Shown piece after piece: positions 1 through 6,060 of a stretch of DNA of 8,281 nt. Numbering within the stretch: the stretch's first letter is position 1; the number at the start of each line of letters is the position of its first letter. The notes beneath the pieces are model-generated. The model was not told the DNA's origin and did no database searches. It saw only the letters and a program-made list of their open reading frames with translations. The DNA comes from an uncultured Anaerolineae bacterium (GTDB lineage Bacteria; Chloroflexota; Anaerolineae; B4-G1; DUEL01). The stretch covers positions 1-8,281 of the forward strand of contig CALDFY010000266.1 in NCBI GenBank assembly GCA_937942115.1. The letters run 5' to 3'. The translations under genes were made by a program, and so were the position numbers.

Positions 1-27
1 GCCCGTCCTACAGAAGAAAGGACTTTT

Positions 28-32
28 GGGAG
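28..32 (+). promoter_or_regulatory. Ribosome binding site of the acyl ligase gene
   Basis: GGGAG lies 8 bases before the ATG at 41, a normal Shine-Dalgarno spacing. It favours ATG 41 over the in-frame TTG at 26, whose only nearby purine run (AAAGGA, 17-22) would be 3 bases away, too close to work well. Confidence 0.6.
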
Positions 33-40
33 AAACACAC

Positions 41-1654
41 ATGCAGTTAGTCCACCATTTTCTGGAAACCAGTGCGGAACGCTTTCCGGACAAAGTCGCG
101 CTGGTCTGCGACGGGCAGCGGCTGACCTACGCGGAGATAGAGGCGCAGGCCAACCGGCTGGCCCACGCCCTGCGCGCGCAGGGACTGGCGCGGGGCGACC
201 GGGTCGCGGTCTGGCTCCCCAACTCCGTGGAGGCCGTCATCGCCATTTTCGGCGCGCTGAAGGCCGGGGGTATTTTCGTCGTCCTGAACACCACCACCCC
301 GACCGAGAAAGTGGCCCGTATTCTGAACAACTGCACCGCCAGCGCGCTGGTCCTTCCGGCCCGTCAGGCCGAAGATGCCCGCTTTCTCCGCCAGGCCGTC
401 CCATCGCTCCATACCGTCATCCTCTGCGGGGAGCCGCCGGACACCCCGACCGACCTGCCTGGTGAACGGTGGGACGAAATCCTGGACACCGCACCCCAAA
501 CGCGCCCACCCTGTCCCACCATTGACGTGGACCTGGCCTGTCTCATCTATACGTCCGGCAGCACCGGCGAACCGAAGGGGGTCATGTCCACCCACGCCAA
601 CGTCGTCTTCGCCGCGTCGTCCATCATCCGGTATCTGGAGAACACCCCGGACGATGTCGTCATCAACGTCCTGCCGCTCTCGTTTGACTACGGCCTCTAT
701 CAGTTGCTCATGGTCTTCCAGTTCGGCGGCCGGCTGGTGCTGGAGCGGTCCTTCACCTATCCGGCAGCGGTCCTGCGCCGGATTGAGGAGGAACGGGTGA
801 CGGGGCTTCCCGGCGTCCCGACTCTCTACGCGATGTTGCTCCAGATGAACCTGAGCCGCTTTGACCTCTCCTCCCTGCGCTACATGACCAACACGGCGGC
901 CGCGCTGCCGGTGGAGCACATCCGTCGCCTGCGGGAGCGGTTCCCCTGGGTGCGGTTCTACTCCATGTACGGCCTGACGGAGTGCAAGCGGGTCTGCTAC
1001 CTGCCGCCGGAGGAACTGGACCGGCGGCCCGGCTCCGTCGGCATCCCCATTCCCGGCACCGAGGTCTGGATTGAGGACGAGACGGGGCGGCGGCTGGGGC
1101 CGGGCGAGATAGGGGAACTGGTCGTGCGGGGCTCCCACGTTATGCAGGGGTACTGGAACGACCCGGAGGAGACGGCGCGGCGCTACCGTCCTGGCCGGTA
1201 TCCCGCCGAGCGTCTGCTCTACACCGGCGACCTTTTCTACATGGACGAGGACGGATTCCTGTACTTCGTCGCCCGTAAGGACGACATCATCAAGACGCGG
1301 GGGGAGAAGGTGGCCCCCCGGGAGGTGGAGGAAGTGCTCTACAAACTGCCGGGGGTCGTGGAGGCCGCCGTCGTCGGCGTGCCGGACGAGGTCCTGGGGC
1401 AGGCCATTAAGGCCGTTATTGTCTGTGGAGACGGTGTTCGTCTCACCCGGCAGGACGTCCTTCGCCACTGCATGCAACACCTGGAGGACTTCGCCGTCCC
1501 CCGGTACGTGGAGTTCCGGGAGAGTCTGCCCAAGACCCCATCGGGGAAGATAGACCGGCGCGCGCTGGGCCTCACCCCTCCCCAGCCGCCTTCGGCGGCA
1601 CCCCCTCTCCTGAACAGAGTTCAGGAGAGGGGAGGGGGTTGGGGGGTGGGGTGA
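41..1654 (+). CDS. AMP-forming acyl-CoA/acyl-ACP ligase, exosortase-cluster type
   Basis: An ANL-superfamily adenylating enzyme of 537 aa. It should activate a carboxylic acid with ATP to an acyl-AMP and pass it to CoA or a carrier-protein thiol in the cytoplasm. Visible core motifs, numbered from ATG 41, are the phosphate loop YTSGSTGEPKG (170-180), YGLTE (310-314), YTGD with D397, the hinge region RKDDIIKTRGEKV (412-424), and PSGKIDRR with the catalytic Lys K503. Both the large N-terminal domain and the small C-terminal lid are therefore intact. The SFDYGL segment after the phosphate loop resembles the acyl-CoA ligases associated with exosortase A polysaccharide clusters (recalled family resemblance, not a search). 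The real fold ends near residue 509; residues 511-537 are encoded by a palindromic repeat. ATG 41 is chosen for its Shine-Dalgarno; TTG 26 would add five residues. The acyl substrate cannot be read from sequence. The gap to the next gene is 15 bases, so the two are probably co-transcribed. Confidence 0.9.
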   Translation: MQLVHHFLETSAERFPDKVALVCDGQRLTYAEIEAQANRLAHALRAQGLARGDRVAVWLPNSVEAVIAIFGALKAGGIFVVLNTTTPTEKVARILNNCTASALVLPARQAEDARFLRQAVPSLHTVILCGEPPDTPTDLPGERWDEILDTAPQTRPPCPTIDVDLACLIYTSGSTGEPKGVMSTHANVVFAASSIIRYLENTPDDVVINVLPLSFDYGLYQLLMVFQFGGRLVLERSFTYPAAVLRRIEEERVTGLPGVPTLYAMLLQMNLSRFDLSSLRYMTNTAAALPVEHIRRLRERFPWVRFYSMYGLTECKRVCYLPPEELDRRPGSVGIPIPGTEVWIEDETGRRLGPGEIGELVVRGSHVMQGYWNDPEETARRYRPGRYPAERLLYTGDLFYMDEDGFLYFVARKDDIIKTRGEKVAPREVEEVLYKLPGVVEAAVVGVPDEVLGQAIKAVIVCGDGVRLTRQDVLRHCMQHLEDFAVPRYVEFRESLPKTPSGKIDRRALGLTPPQPPSAAPPLLNRVQERGGGWGVG

Positions 1655-1656
1655 GG
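1570..1656. repeat. Palindromic repeat element, copy 1, at the ligase 3' end
   Basis: An 87-base GC-rich element with terminal inverted arms cctcacccc (1570-1578) and ggggtgagg (1648-1656). Inside are two nested hairpins: gccgcc/ggcggc (1585-1590 with 1594-1599) and a perfect 14-base-pair stem (1602-1615 with 1619-1632) closed by a 3-base loop. It encodes the last 27 residues of the ligase, and the TGA stop (1652-1654) is part of the right arm. The GAGGA at the element's edge (1653-1657) is the nearest Shine-Dalgarno-like sequence to the next start at 1670. A related copy lies at 3613-3656. It could be a REP/MITE-like mobile palindrome; no transposase is present. It has no U-run after it, so it is not a classic terminator. 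Confidence 0.8.
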
Positions 1657-1669
1657 ACAAAAACATCCC

Positions 1670-3676
1670 ATGTGCGGCATCATCGGCATCACCCACTGGC
1701 GCGGGGATGCCCCGCCCGATGAGGGGCTTCTCCGCCGCATGCTGGGCATCATCCGCCACCGGGGCCCCGACGAGTTTGGCCTCTACCGGGACGGACGGGC
1801 TGGCATCGGCTGCGCGCGCCTGAGCATCGTAGACCTTCAGACCGGTCAGCAGCCCATCCCCAACGAGGACAGTTCCCTCTGGATCGTCTTCAACGGCGAG
1901 GTCTACAACCACCCGGAGTTGCGGGCGGAACTGGAGCTGCGCGGCCACCGCTTCCGCACCCGCTCCGATACCGAGGTCATCCTGCACCTCTACGAGGAGC
2001 ACGGGCCGCAGTGCCTGCACTACCTCAACGGCCAGTTCGCCATCGCCATCTGGGACGCCCAGCGAGGGGAACTCTTCCTGGCTCGCGACCGGCTGGGCGT
2101 CCGGCCCCTGTTCTATGTCCAACTCCCCGGCGGCCTGGCCTTCGCTTCGGAAATGAAGGCGCTCTTCCTGATCCCCGGCGTAGAGGCCCGGCTGGACCCA
2201 TATGGACTGGCGCAGGCGTTCACCTTCTGGGCCCCCCAGCCGCCCCGGACGGCCTTTGAGGGGGTCCGGGAACTGCCCCCGGGCCATTTTCTGCGCGCCT
2301 CCGGGGACGGGCTCGCCGTCCAGCGGTACTGGCGCCTGACCTTCCCCCGCGCGGGGGCGGAACTGCGGATGTCCGAAGAGGAGGCAGCGGAGGAGTTGCG
2401 GGCTCTACTGGCCGACGCGACCCGCCTGCGCCTCCGCGCCGACGTCCCGGTGGGCAGTTACCTGAGCGGAGGACTGGATTCCACCCTGGTGGCCGCGCTG
2501 GCCCGACAACACATCCCGCACACCCTTTGTACGTTCTCCATCGCCTTTGAGGAGCGCGCGTTTGACGAGCGGGAGTACCAGGAATCGGCGACGGCCTTTT
2601 TAGGTACCGACCACTGGCGCACAGAGTGCACCAATGCCGACATTGCAGCCGTCTTTCCTCAAGTTGTCTGGCATGCGGAGGCTCCGCTCCTGCGGACTGC
2701 GCCGGCCCCCCTCTTCCTGCTCTCCCGACTGGTCCGCGAGAGCGGCATCAAGGTAGTGCTGACCGGCGAGGGTGCCGATGAGTTCCTGGGCGGCTACAAC
2801 ATCTTCAAGGAAGACAAGGTGCGGCGGTTCTGGGCCGCCGACCCCGATTCGGCGCTGCGCCCCCTTCTGCTGCGGCGCCTCTACCCCTACGTGGGCAACC
2901 TGGCCCGGACCGGCGACGCTCATCTGCGGGCCTTCTTCGGGAAAGACCTGCTGGCCGTGAACCGGCCCGGTTACTCCCACCGGATTCGCTGGCACAACAC
3001 GTCCCGCCTGTGGGGGTTCTTCGCCCCTGAGTTGCTCGGGACGCTGGACGGCTACGACCCTGTAGAGGAACTGCTGGCTTCGCTGGACGGCAACCTGGGC
3101 GACTGGAGTCCTCTCGCACAGGCCCAGTATCTGGAAGTGACCACCTTCCTCTCTCCCTACCTGCTCTCTTCTCAAGGCGACCGCATGGCTATGGCCCATT
3201 CGGTAGAAGGACGGTTCCCGTTTCTGGACCACCGGGTGGTGGAGTTCTGCAACCGTCTGCCGCCCCAGTTCAAACTCAAAGGACTGCGGGAGAAGCACAT
3301 CCTGCGGAAAAGCGCGGAAAGGCTGGTGCCGCCCGCCGTCTGGAAGCGGCGCAAGCAGCCGTACCGGGCCCCCATCGCGCCCGCTTTTCTGGCCCACCCG
3401 CCGGACTACGTGGAGGCGCTGCTGGCGCCAGAGGCCGTCCGTGTGGCGGGGGTCTTTGACCCCGACGCGGTCGCCCGCCTGGTCCGCAAACTGCGCTCCG
3501 GAGCGGTCATCAGTGAACGGGAGGAAATGGCGCTGGTGGGCGTCCTCTCCGTCCAACTGCTCTACCACCTGTTTGTAGAGCACTTCCCGCCTCAGCCGGT
3601 CCGGGAAGTTATCCTCACCCCACCCCCGACCCTTCGGGCCGGGGGGAGGGGTGAGGCCCCCCAGGAGGCCCTATGA
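1670..3676 (+). CDS. asnB: Asparagine synthase (glutamine-hydrolysing) family amidotransferase
   Basis: A 668-aa two-domain enzyme. The N-terminal class II glutaminase domain (about 1-215) begins MCGIIG, so removal of Met exposes Cys2 as the nucleophile; this fixes the start at 1670. R50, N75, G76, E77 and D100 match the usual glutamine-binding positions. The synthetase domain (about 245-620) has the ATP-pyrophosphatase loop SGGLDS (266-271). Known family chemistry is hydrolysis of glutamine, channelling of ammonia, and amidation of an AMP-activated carboxylate. True asparagine synthesis is possible. However, placement between an acyl ligase and two sugar-related genes fits the amidotransferases of exopolysaccharide clusters, which probably amidate a sugar acid or other polymer component. 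The Shine-Dalgarno is weak: GAGGA at 1653-1657, 12 bases upstream. Residues from about 648 onward are encoded by a palindromic repeat and exceed the usual family length of roughly 610-640. The stop overlaps the next start as ATGA. Confidence 0.9.
   Translation: MCGIIGITHWRGDAPPDEGLLRRMLGIIRHRGPDEFGLYRDGRAGIGCARLSIVDLQTGQQPIPNEDSSLWIVFNGEVYNHPELRAELELRGHRFRTRSDTEVILHLYEEHGPQCLHYLNGQFAIAIWDAQRGELFLARDRLGVRPLFYVQLPGGLAFASEMKALFLIPGVEARLDPYGLAQAFTFWAPQPPRTAFEGVRELPPGHFLRASGDGLAVQRYWRLTFPRAGAELRMSEEEAAEELRALLADATRLRLRADVPVGSYLSGGLDSTLVAALARQHIPHTLCTFSIAFEERAFDEREYQESATAFLGTDHWRTECTNADIAAVFPQVVWHAEAPLLRTAPAPLFLLSRLVRESGIKVVLTGEGADEFLGGYNIFKEDKVRRFWAADPDSALRPLLLRRLYPYVGNLARTGDAHLRAFFGKDLLAVNRPGYSHRIRWHNTSRLWGFFAPELLGTLDGYDPVEELLASLDGNLGDWSPLAQAQYLEVTTFLSPYLLSSQGDRMAMAHSVEGRFPFLDHRVVEFCNRLPPQFKLKGLREKHILRKSAERLVPPAVWKRRKQPYRAPIAPAFLAHPPDYVEALLAPEAVRVAGVFDPDAVARLVRKLRSGAVISEREEMALVGVLSVQLLYHLFVEHFPPQPVREVILTPPPTLRAGGRGEAPQEAL
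3613..3656. repeat. Palindromic repeat element, copy 2, at the asnB 3' end
   Basis: A 44-base imperfect palindrome with the same 9-base arms as copy 1 (cctcacccc 3613-3621, ggggtgagg 3648-3656) and a central GC-rich hairpin around a ttc loop (3633-3635). The base just inside the arms is A on both sides here (3622, 3647) and T on both sides in copy 1 (1579, 1647), so the two copies lie in opposite orientation. It encodes about residues 648-663 of the asparagine synthase and ends 6 bases before the ribosome binding site of the next gene. Confidence 0.75.
3663..3668 (+). promoter_or_regulatory. Ribosome binding site of the PP-loop gene
   Basis: A full AGGAGG with a 4-base spacer to ATG 3673, inside the asnB coding sequence just after the palindrome. 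The short spacer and the ATGA overlap suggest both direct initiation and translational coupling. Confidence 0.65.
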
Positions 3677-4707
3677 AATACTGCACCCGTTGCGTCCTGC
3701 CGGAGACCTTTCCCGGCATCCGATTTGATGAAGAAGGCGTCTGCCAGTACTGCCGGGAAATGCCGGACCCGGAGAAACGGGCCGCGCAGAAGGCCCGAAT
3801 GCGCGCCCGGTTTGAGGCCCTGGTGGAGGAAATCCGCTCCCGGCCCGGGTATCACGGCCTGATGGCCTGGAGCGGTGGCAAGGATAGCACCTACACCCTC
3901 TGGCTCCTGCGGGAGCACTACGGCCTGCGCATCCTGGCCTTCACCCTGGATAACGGCTTCACGTCCCCCATGGCGCTGAAAAACATACGGGTCGTTGCGG
4001 AGAACCTGGGGGTGGACCACATCATTGTCAAACCGCGCTTTGACCTGTTGCGGACCGTTTTCGTCGCTTCTGCGCAGCAGGACAGCCTCTACCCGCCCCG
4101 CGCGCTGGAACGGGCCAGCAGCGTCTGCAACTCCTGTATGGGCTTGGCGAAGGGTATCGGCCTGCGCCTGGCTCTGGAGCGGGGAATCCCCCTCCTGATT
4201 TACGGCTGGTCGCCCGGGCAGATTCCGCTGGCCTCCGCCCTCTTCCGGTTCACGCCCCCCATGCTCCGCACTTTCCTGCAGACGGCGATGCTTCCCCTGC
4301 AGACCATCGCCGGGGACGAGATTGCACCGTATTTCCCGTCGGACTGGCTGGTGCTTCGGGCTGCCGACCTTCCCCATAGCGTCGCCCCGCTGGCCTTTCT
4401 GGATTACAGCGAGGAAACCGCGCGGGCCCGCCTGCGGGCCCTGGGCTGGGAGCCCCCCACCGATACCGACCCCAACTCCACCAACTGTCTGCTGAACGCC
4501 TTCGCCAACCAGGTCCACATAGAGCGGATGGGGTACCACCCCTACGCGATGGAACTCGCCGGTCTGGTCCGGGAGGGGTACCTGAGCCGGGAAGAGGCGC
4601 TGGCCCGGCTGGAAACGCCCCCAGCGCCGGAGGTGATCGCAGCCGTGCGGGCCAAACTGGGCTTCCCACCCGTGACGGAATACGGAATACGGAACACGCC
4701 CCGATGA
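3673..4707 (+). CDS. PP-loop ATPase, N-acetyl-sugar amidotransferase-like
   Basis: A 344-aa protein of the ATP-pyrophosphatase (adenine nucleotide alpha hydrolase) superfamily. The PP-loop is SGGKDS (67-72), so it should adenylate a substrate before attack by a nitrogen or sulfur nucleophile. Two CxxC pairs at the N-terminus (C4/C7 and C24/C27, the second in the context FDEEGVC) look like a metal-binding knuckle. Another CNSC pair (C152/C155) follows the ATPase core, and C272 sits in DTDPNSTNCLLN near the C-terminus. This cysteine layout and the opening CTRCVLPE resemble the WbpG/PseA/WbuX-type sugar amidotransferases that make amidino sugars. Similar proteins are often annotated only as ExsB- or queuosine-like. 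No HisH or HisF partner is in view; the preceding asparagine synthase could be an ammonia source (inference). Substrate is unknown. The gene overlaps both neighbours by 4 bases. Its last ten residues come from a 7-base tandem repeat. Confidence 0.75.
   Translation: MKYCTRCVLPETFPGIRFDEEGVCQYCREMPDPEKRAAQKARMRARFEALVEEIRSRPGYHGLMAWSGGKDSTYTLWLLREHYGLRILAFTLDNGFTSPMALKNIRVVAENLGVDHIIVKPRFDLLRTVFVASAQQDSLYPPRALERASSVCNSCMGLAKGIGLRLALERGIPLLIYGWSPGQIPLASALFRFTPPMLRTFLQTAMLPLQTIAGDEIAPYFPSDWLVLRAADLPHSVAPLAFLDYSEETARARLRALGWEPPTDTDPNSTNCLLNAFANQVHIERMGYHPYAMELAGLVREGYLSREEALARLETPPAPEVIAAVRAKLGFPPVTEYGIRNTPR
4675..4698 (+). repeat. 7-base tandem repeat at the 3' end of the PP-loop gene
   Basis: Three units of acggaat/acggaac (4675-4681, 4682-4688, 4689-4695) followed by a partial fourth, acg. 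It encodes TEYGIRNT, which is unlike the preceding protein fold. The GGAA at 4691-4694 is the only Shine-Dalgarno-like sequence before the glycosyltransferase start at 4704, with a spacing of 9 bases. Confidence 0.7.
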
Positions 4708-5894
4708 GAATCCTCTACATCACCCCCTACGTCCCCTCCCGCATCCGCACCCGGCCCTATCACCTGATTCGGGAACTGGTGCGACAAGGGCATCTGATCA
4801 CCCTGTTGACGGCGGCGGCCTCGGACATGGAAGCGCAGGATGCGGAAGAACTGCGCGGCTGGGGCGTCCAGGTGGAGGTCTTCCTGGTCCCTCGCGCCCG
4901 CTCCCTGGGGAACTGCCTGCTGGCACTTCCCACCCAGGAGCCCCTGCAGGCCGTCTACGCCTACCACCCGGCGATGGAGCGGCGGCTGGCGGAGCGAGCC
5001 CGCAGCGGCGAGTTCGACCTCGTCCACATAGAGCACCTGCGCGCCGCCCGGCTGGTGCGGGTCGTCCGGGGCATCCCGACCGTCTACGACTCGGTGGATT
5101 GCATCTCCCTGCTCTTTGAGCAGACCCTCCAGCGAACCCCGCGCTGGACGTCCCGCCTGCTGGCCGTGCTGGACCTGGCCCGCACCCGTCGCTACGAGGC
5201 CCACCTGCTGGCCCGTTCCGACCGGGTTGTGGTGACGTCGCGGCGGGACAAGGGGGCGCTGGAAGCCCTGGCCCGGCGGTATCTGCCCCCCTCCGCCCGC
5301 CCGGCGCCCATCACGGTGGTGACCAACGGGGTGGACCTGGAGCACTTTTGCCCGCGGGAGGGACATCGGGACGGTCGGATGGTGGTCTTTACCGGCAAGA
5401 TGAGTTACCACGCTAACGTGGCCGGGGCACTCTATTTCGCGCGCGAGGTGCTCCCCCTTATCTGGGCCCAGGACCCGGAGGTCCAGTTCTGGGTGGTCGG
5501 CAAAGACCCGCCGGAGGCCGTCCGGCGCCTGGCCCGCGACCCGCGCATCGTCGTCACCGGCACCGTGGACGACATGCGCCCCTACCTGGCCCGCGCGGCG
5601 GTGGCGGTCTGCCCGATTCCCTACGCTGTGGGGATCCAGAACAAGGTGCTGGAGGCAATGGCGATGGGGACGCCCGTCGTCTGCACCCGCGCGGCGGCGG
5701 AGGGGCTGGAAGCAAGGCCTGAGGAAGACCTGCTGGTCGCCGATAGGACGGCAGAGTTCGCCCACCACGTCCTGCGCGTGCTGGAAGACCCGGCTCTGGC
5801 AGAGCGCCTCGCCGCCGCCGGACGGCAGTATGTGGAGACCCATCACGACTGGGAAGCGATTGCCGGACAACTGGTGGCGGTGTACTGTTCGTAG
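4704..5894 (+). CDS. GT4-type glycosyltransferase, PEP-CTERM/XrtA-associated type
   Basis: A 396-aa retaining glycosyltransferase with the GT-B two-domain plan. It probably transfers a sugar from a nucleotide sugar to a lipid-linked or growing polysaccharide on the inner face of the membrane. The N-terminal acceptor domain starts MRILYITPYVPS. The linker carries NGVD (208-211), followed by FTGKMSYHAN (229-238). The donor-binding region has GIQNKVLEAMAMGTPVV (310-326), with E317 as the usual ribose/phosphate-contacting Glu. The first Glu of the classical EX7E motif is absent (V309 occupies that place). As I recall it, the GIQNKVLEAMAMG signature is typical of the glycosyltransferases linked to PEP-CTERM/exosortase exopolysaccharide clusters (TIGR03087-like). 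No transmembrane segment is seen. The start ATG 4704 overlaps the previous stop (ATGA) and has only a weak Shine-Dalgarno, so coupled translation is likely. The final codons TGT TCG TAG lie inside a palindrome arm. Confidence 0.9.
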   Translation: MRILYITPYVPSRIRTRPYHLIRELVRQGHLITLLTAAASDMEAQDAEELRGWGVQVEVFLVPRARSLGNCLLALPTQEPLQAVYAYHPAMERRLAERARSGEFDLVHIEHLRAARLVRVVRGIPTVYDSVDCISLLFEQTLQRTPRWTSRLLAVLDLARTRRYEAHLLARSDRVVVTSRRDKGALEALARRYLPPSARPAPITVVTNGVDLEHFCPREGHRDGRMVVFTGKMSYHANVAGALYFAREVLPLIWAQDPEVQFWVVGKDPPEAVRRLARDPRIVVTGTVDDMRPYLARAAVAVCPIPYAVGIQNKVLEAMAMGTPVVCTRAAAEGLEARPEEDLLVADRTAEFAHHVLRVLEDPALAERLAAAGRQYVETHHDWEAIAGQLVAVYCS

Positions 5895-5964
5895 TCAGCC
5901 ACGGAGCGCAGCGGAGTGGCGTTTGGGACGGCACTCCACCTCGTTCCGTGCCTTACTACGAACA
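5886..5964. repeat. 79-base imperfect palindrome supplying the glycosyltransferase stop
   Basis: Outer arms tgttcgtagt (5886-5895) and actacgaaca (5955-5964) are perfect 10-base inverted repeats. An inner imperfect stem of 19 bases (5900-5918 with 5932-5950, 15 of 19 paired) encloses a 13-base loop. The left arm contains the last two codons and the TAG stop of the glycosyltransferase. The right arm is followed directly by a repeat of part of the interior. It looks like a small non-coding mobile palindrome (REP/MITE-like); it could also act as a transcript-end hairpin, although no U-run follows it closely. Confidence 0.75.
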
Positions 5965-5965
5965 A

Positions 5966-5984
5966 AGCGGAGTGGCGTTTCCGC
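5966..5984. repeat. Partial second copy of the palindrome interior
   Basis: The 15 bases agcggagtggcgttt at 5966-5980 exactly repeat 5910-5924 inside the palindrome, 56 bases away. With the next bases it forms a 5-base-pair hairpin (gcgga 5967-5971 with tccgc 5980-5984). A run of five T (5990-5994) follows after 5 bases, so a weak intrinsic terminator for the operon is possible but not convincing. Confidence 0.6.
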
Positions 5985-6054
5985 AGGAATTTTTAGTGGT
6001 TCATTCACCACAAGCATACCCTCATCCAATATGCTATGTACAGGCTATTTATTC
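5985..6054 (+). promoter_or_regulatory. AT-richer leader with small hairpin, likely promoter region
   Basis: This stretch is clearly AT-richer than the GC-rich genes on both sides, as expected for a promoter and leader. It contains a perfect 5-base-pair inverted repeat gtggt/accac (5996-6000 with 6007-6011) around a 6-base loop, which could be an operator or a leader hairpin. TATGCT at 6030-6035 is a possible -10 box. No good -35 box sits at 16-18 bases; TTCACC at 6004-6009 is 20 bases away. The promoter call rests mainly on position and composition. Confidence 0.35.
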
Positions 6055-6060
6055 AGGAGG
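6055..6060 (+). promoter_or_regulatory. Strong ribosome binding site of the surface-protein gene
   Basis: A consensus AGGAGG with a 6-base spacer to ATG 6067. It fixes the start and is the strongest translation signal in the window. Confidence 0.85.

Noticed and set aside
26..40. TTG at 26 as the ligase start
   Set aside because: It has no well-spaced Shine-Dalgarno, while ATG 41 has GGGAG 8 bases upstream and starts at the family-typical N-terminus.
1570..1656. Palindrome copy 1 as an intrinsic terminator
   Set aside because: No U-run follows, it lies within coding sequence, and asnB starts 14 bases later in what appears to be the same operon.
47..2287. A 746-codon open frame on the minus strand crossing the ligase and asnB genes
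   Set aside because: It is antisense to two genes with intact catalytic motifs. The translation is rich in Arg, Gly, Val and Pro with no recognisable domain, as expected from the low stop frequency of GC-rich antisense DNA.
2600..5870. Several long minus-strand open frames (2600-3583, 3592-4539, 4542-5870)
   Set aside because: They mirror the plus-strand asnB, PP-loop and glycosyltransferase genes, lack known motifs and have low-complexity composition.
5886..5984. CRISPR array or tRNA-like element
   Set aside because: Only two copies of a 15-mer occur, with no regular spacers, and the folded shape does not match a tRNA with a recognisable anticodon or T-arm.
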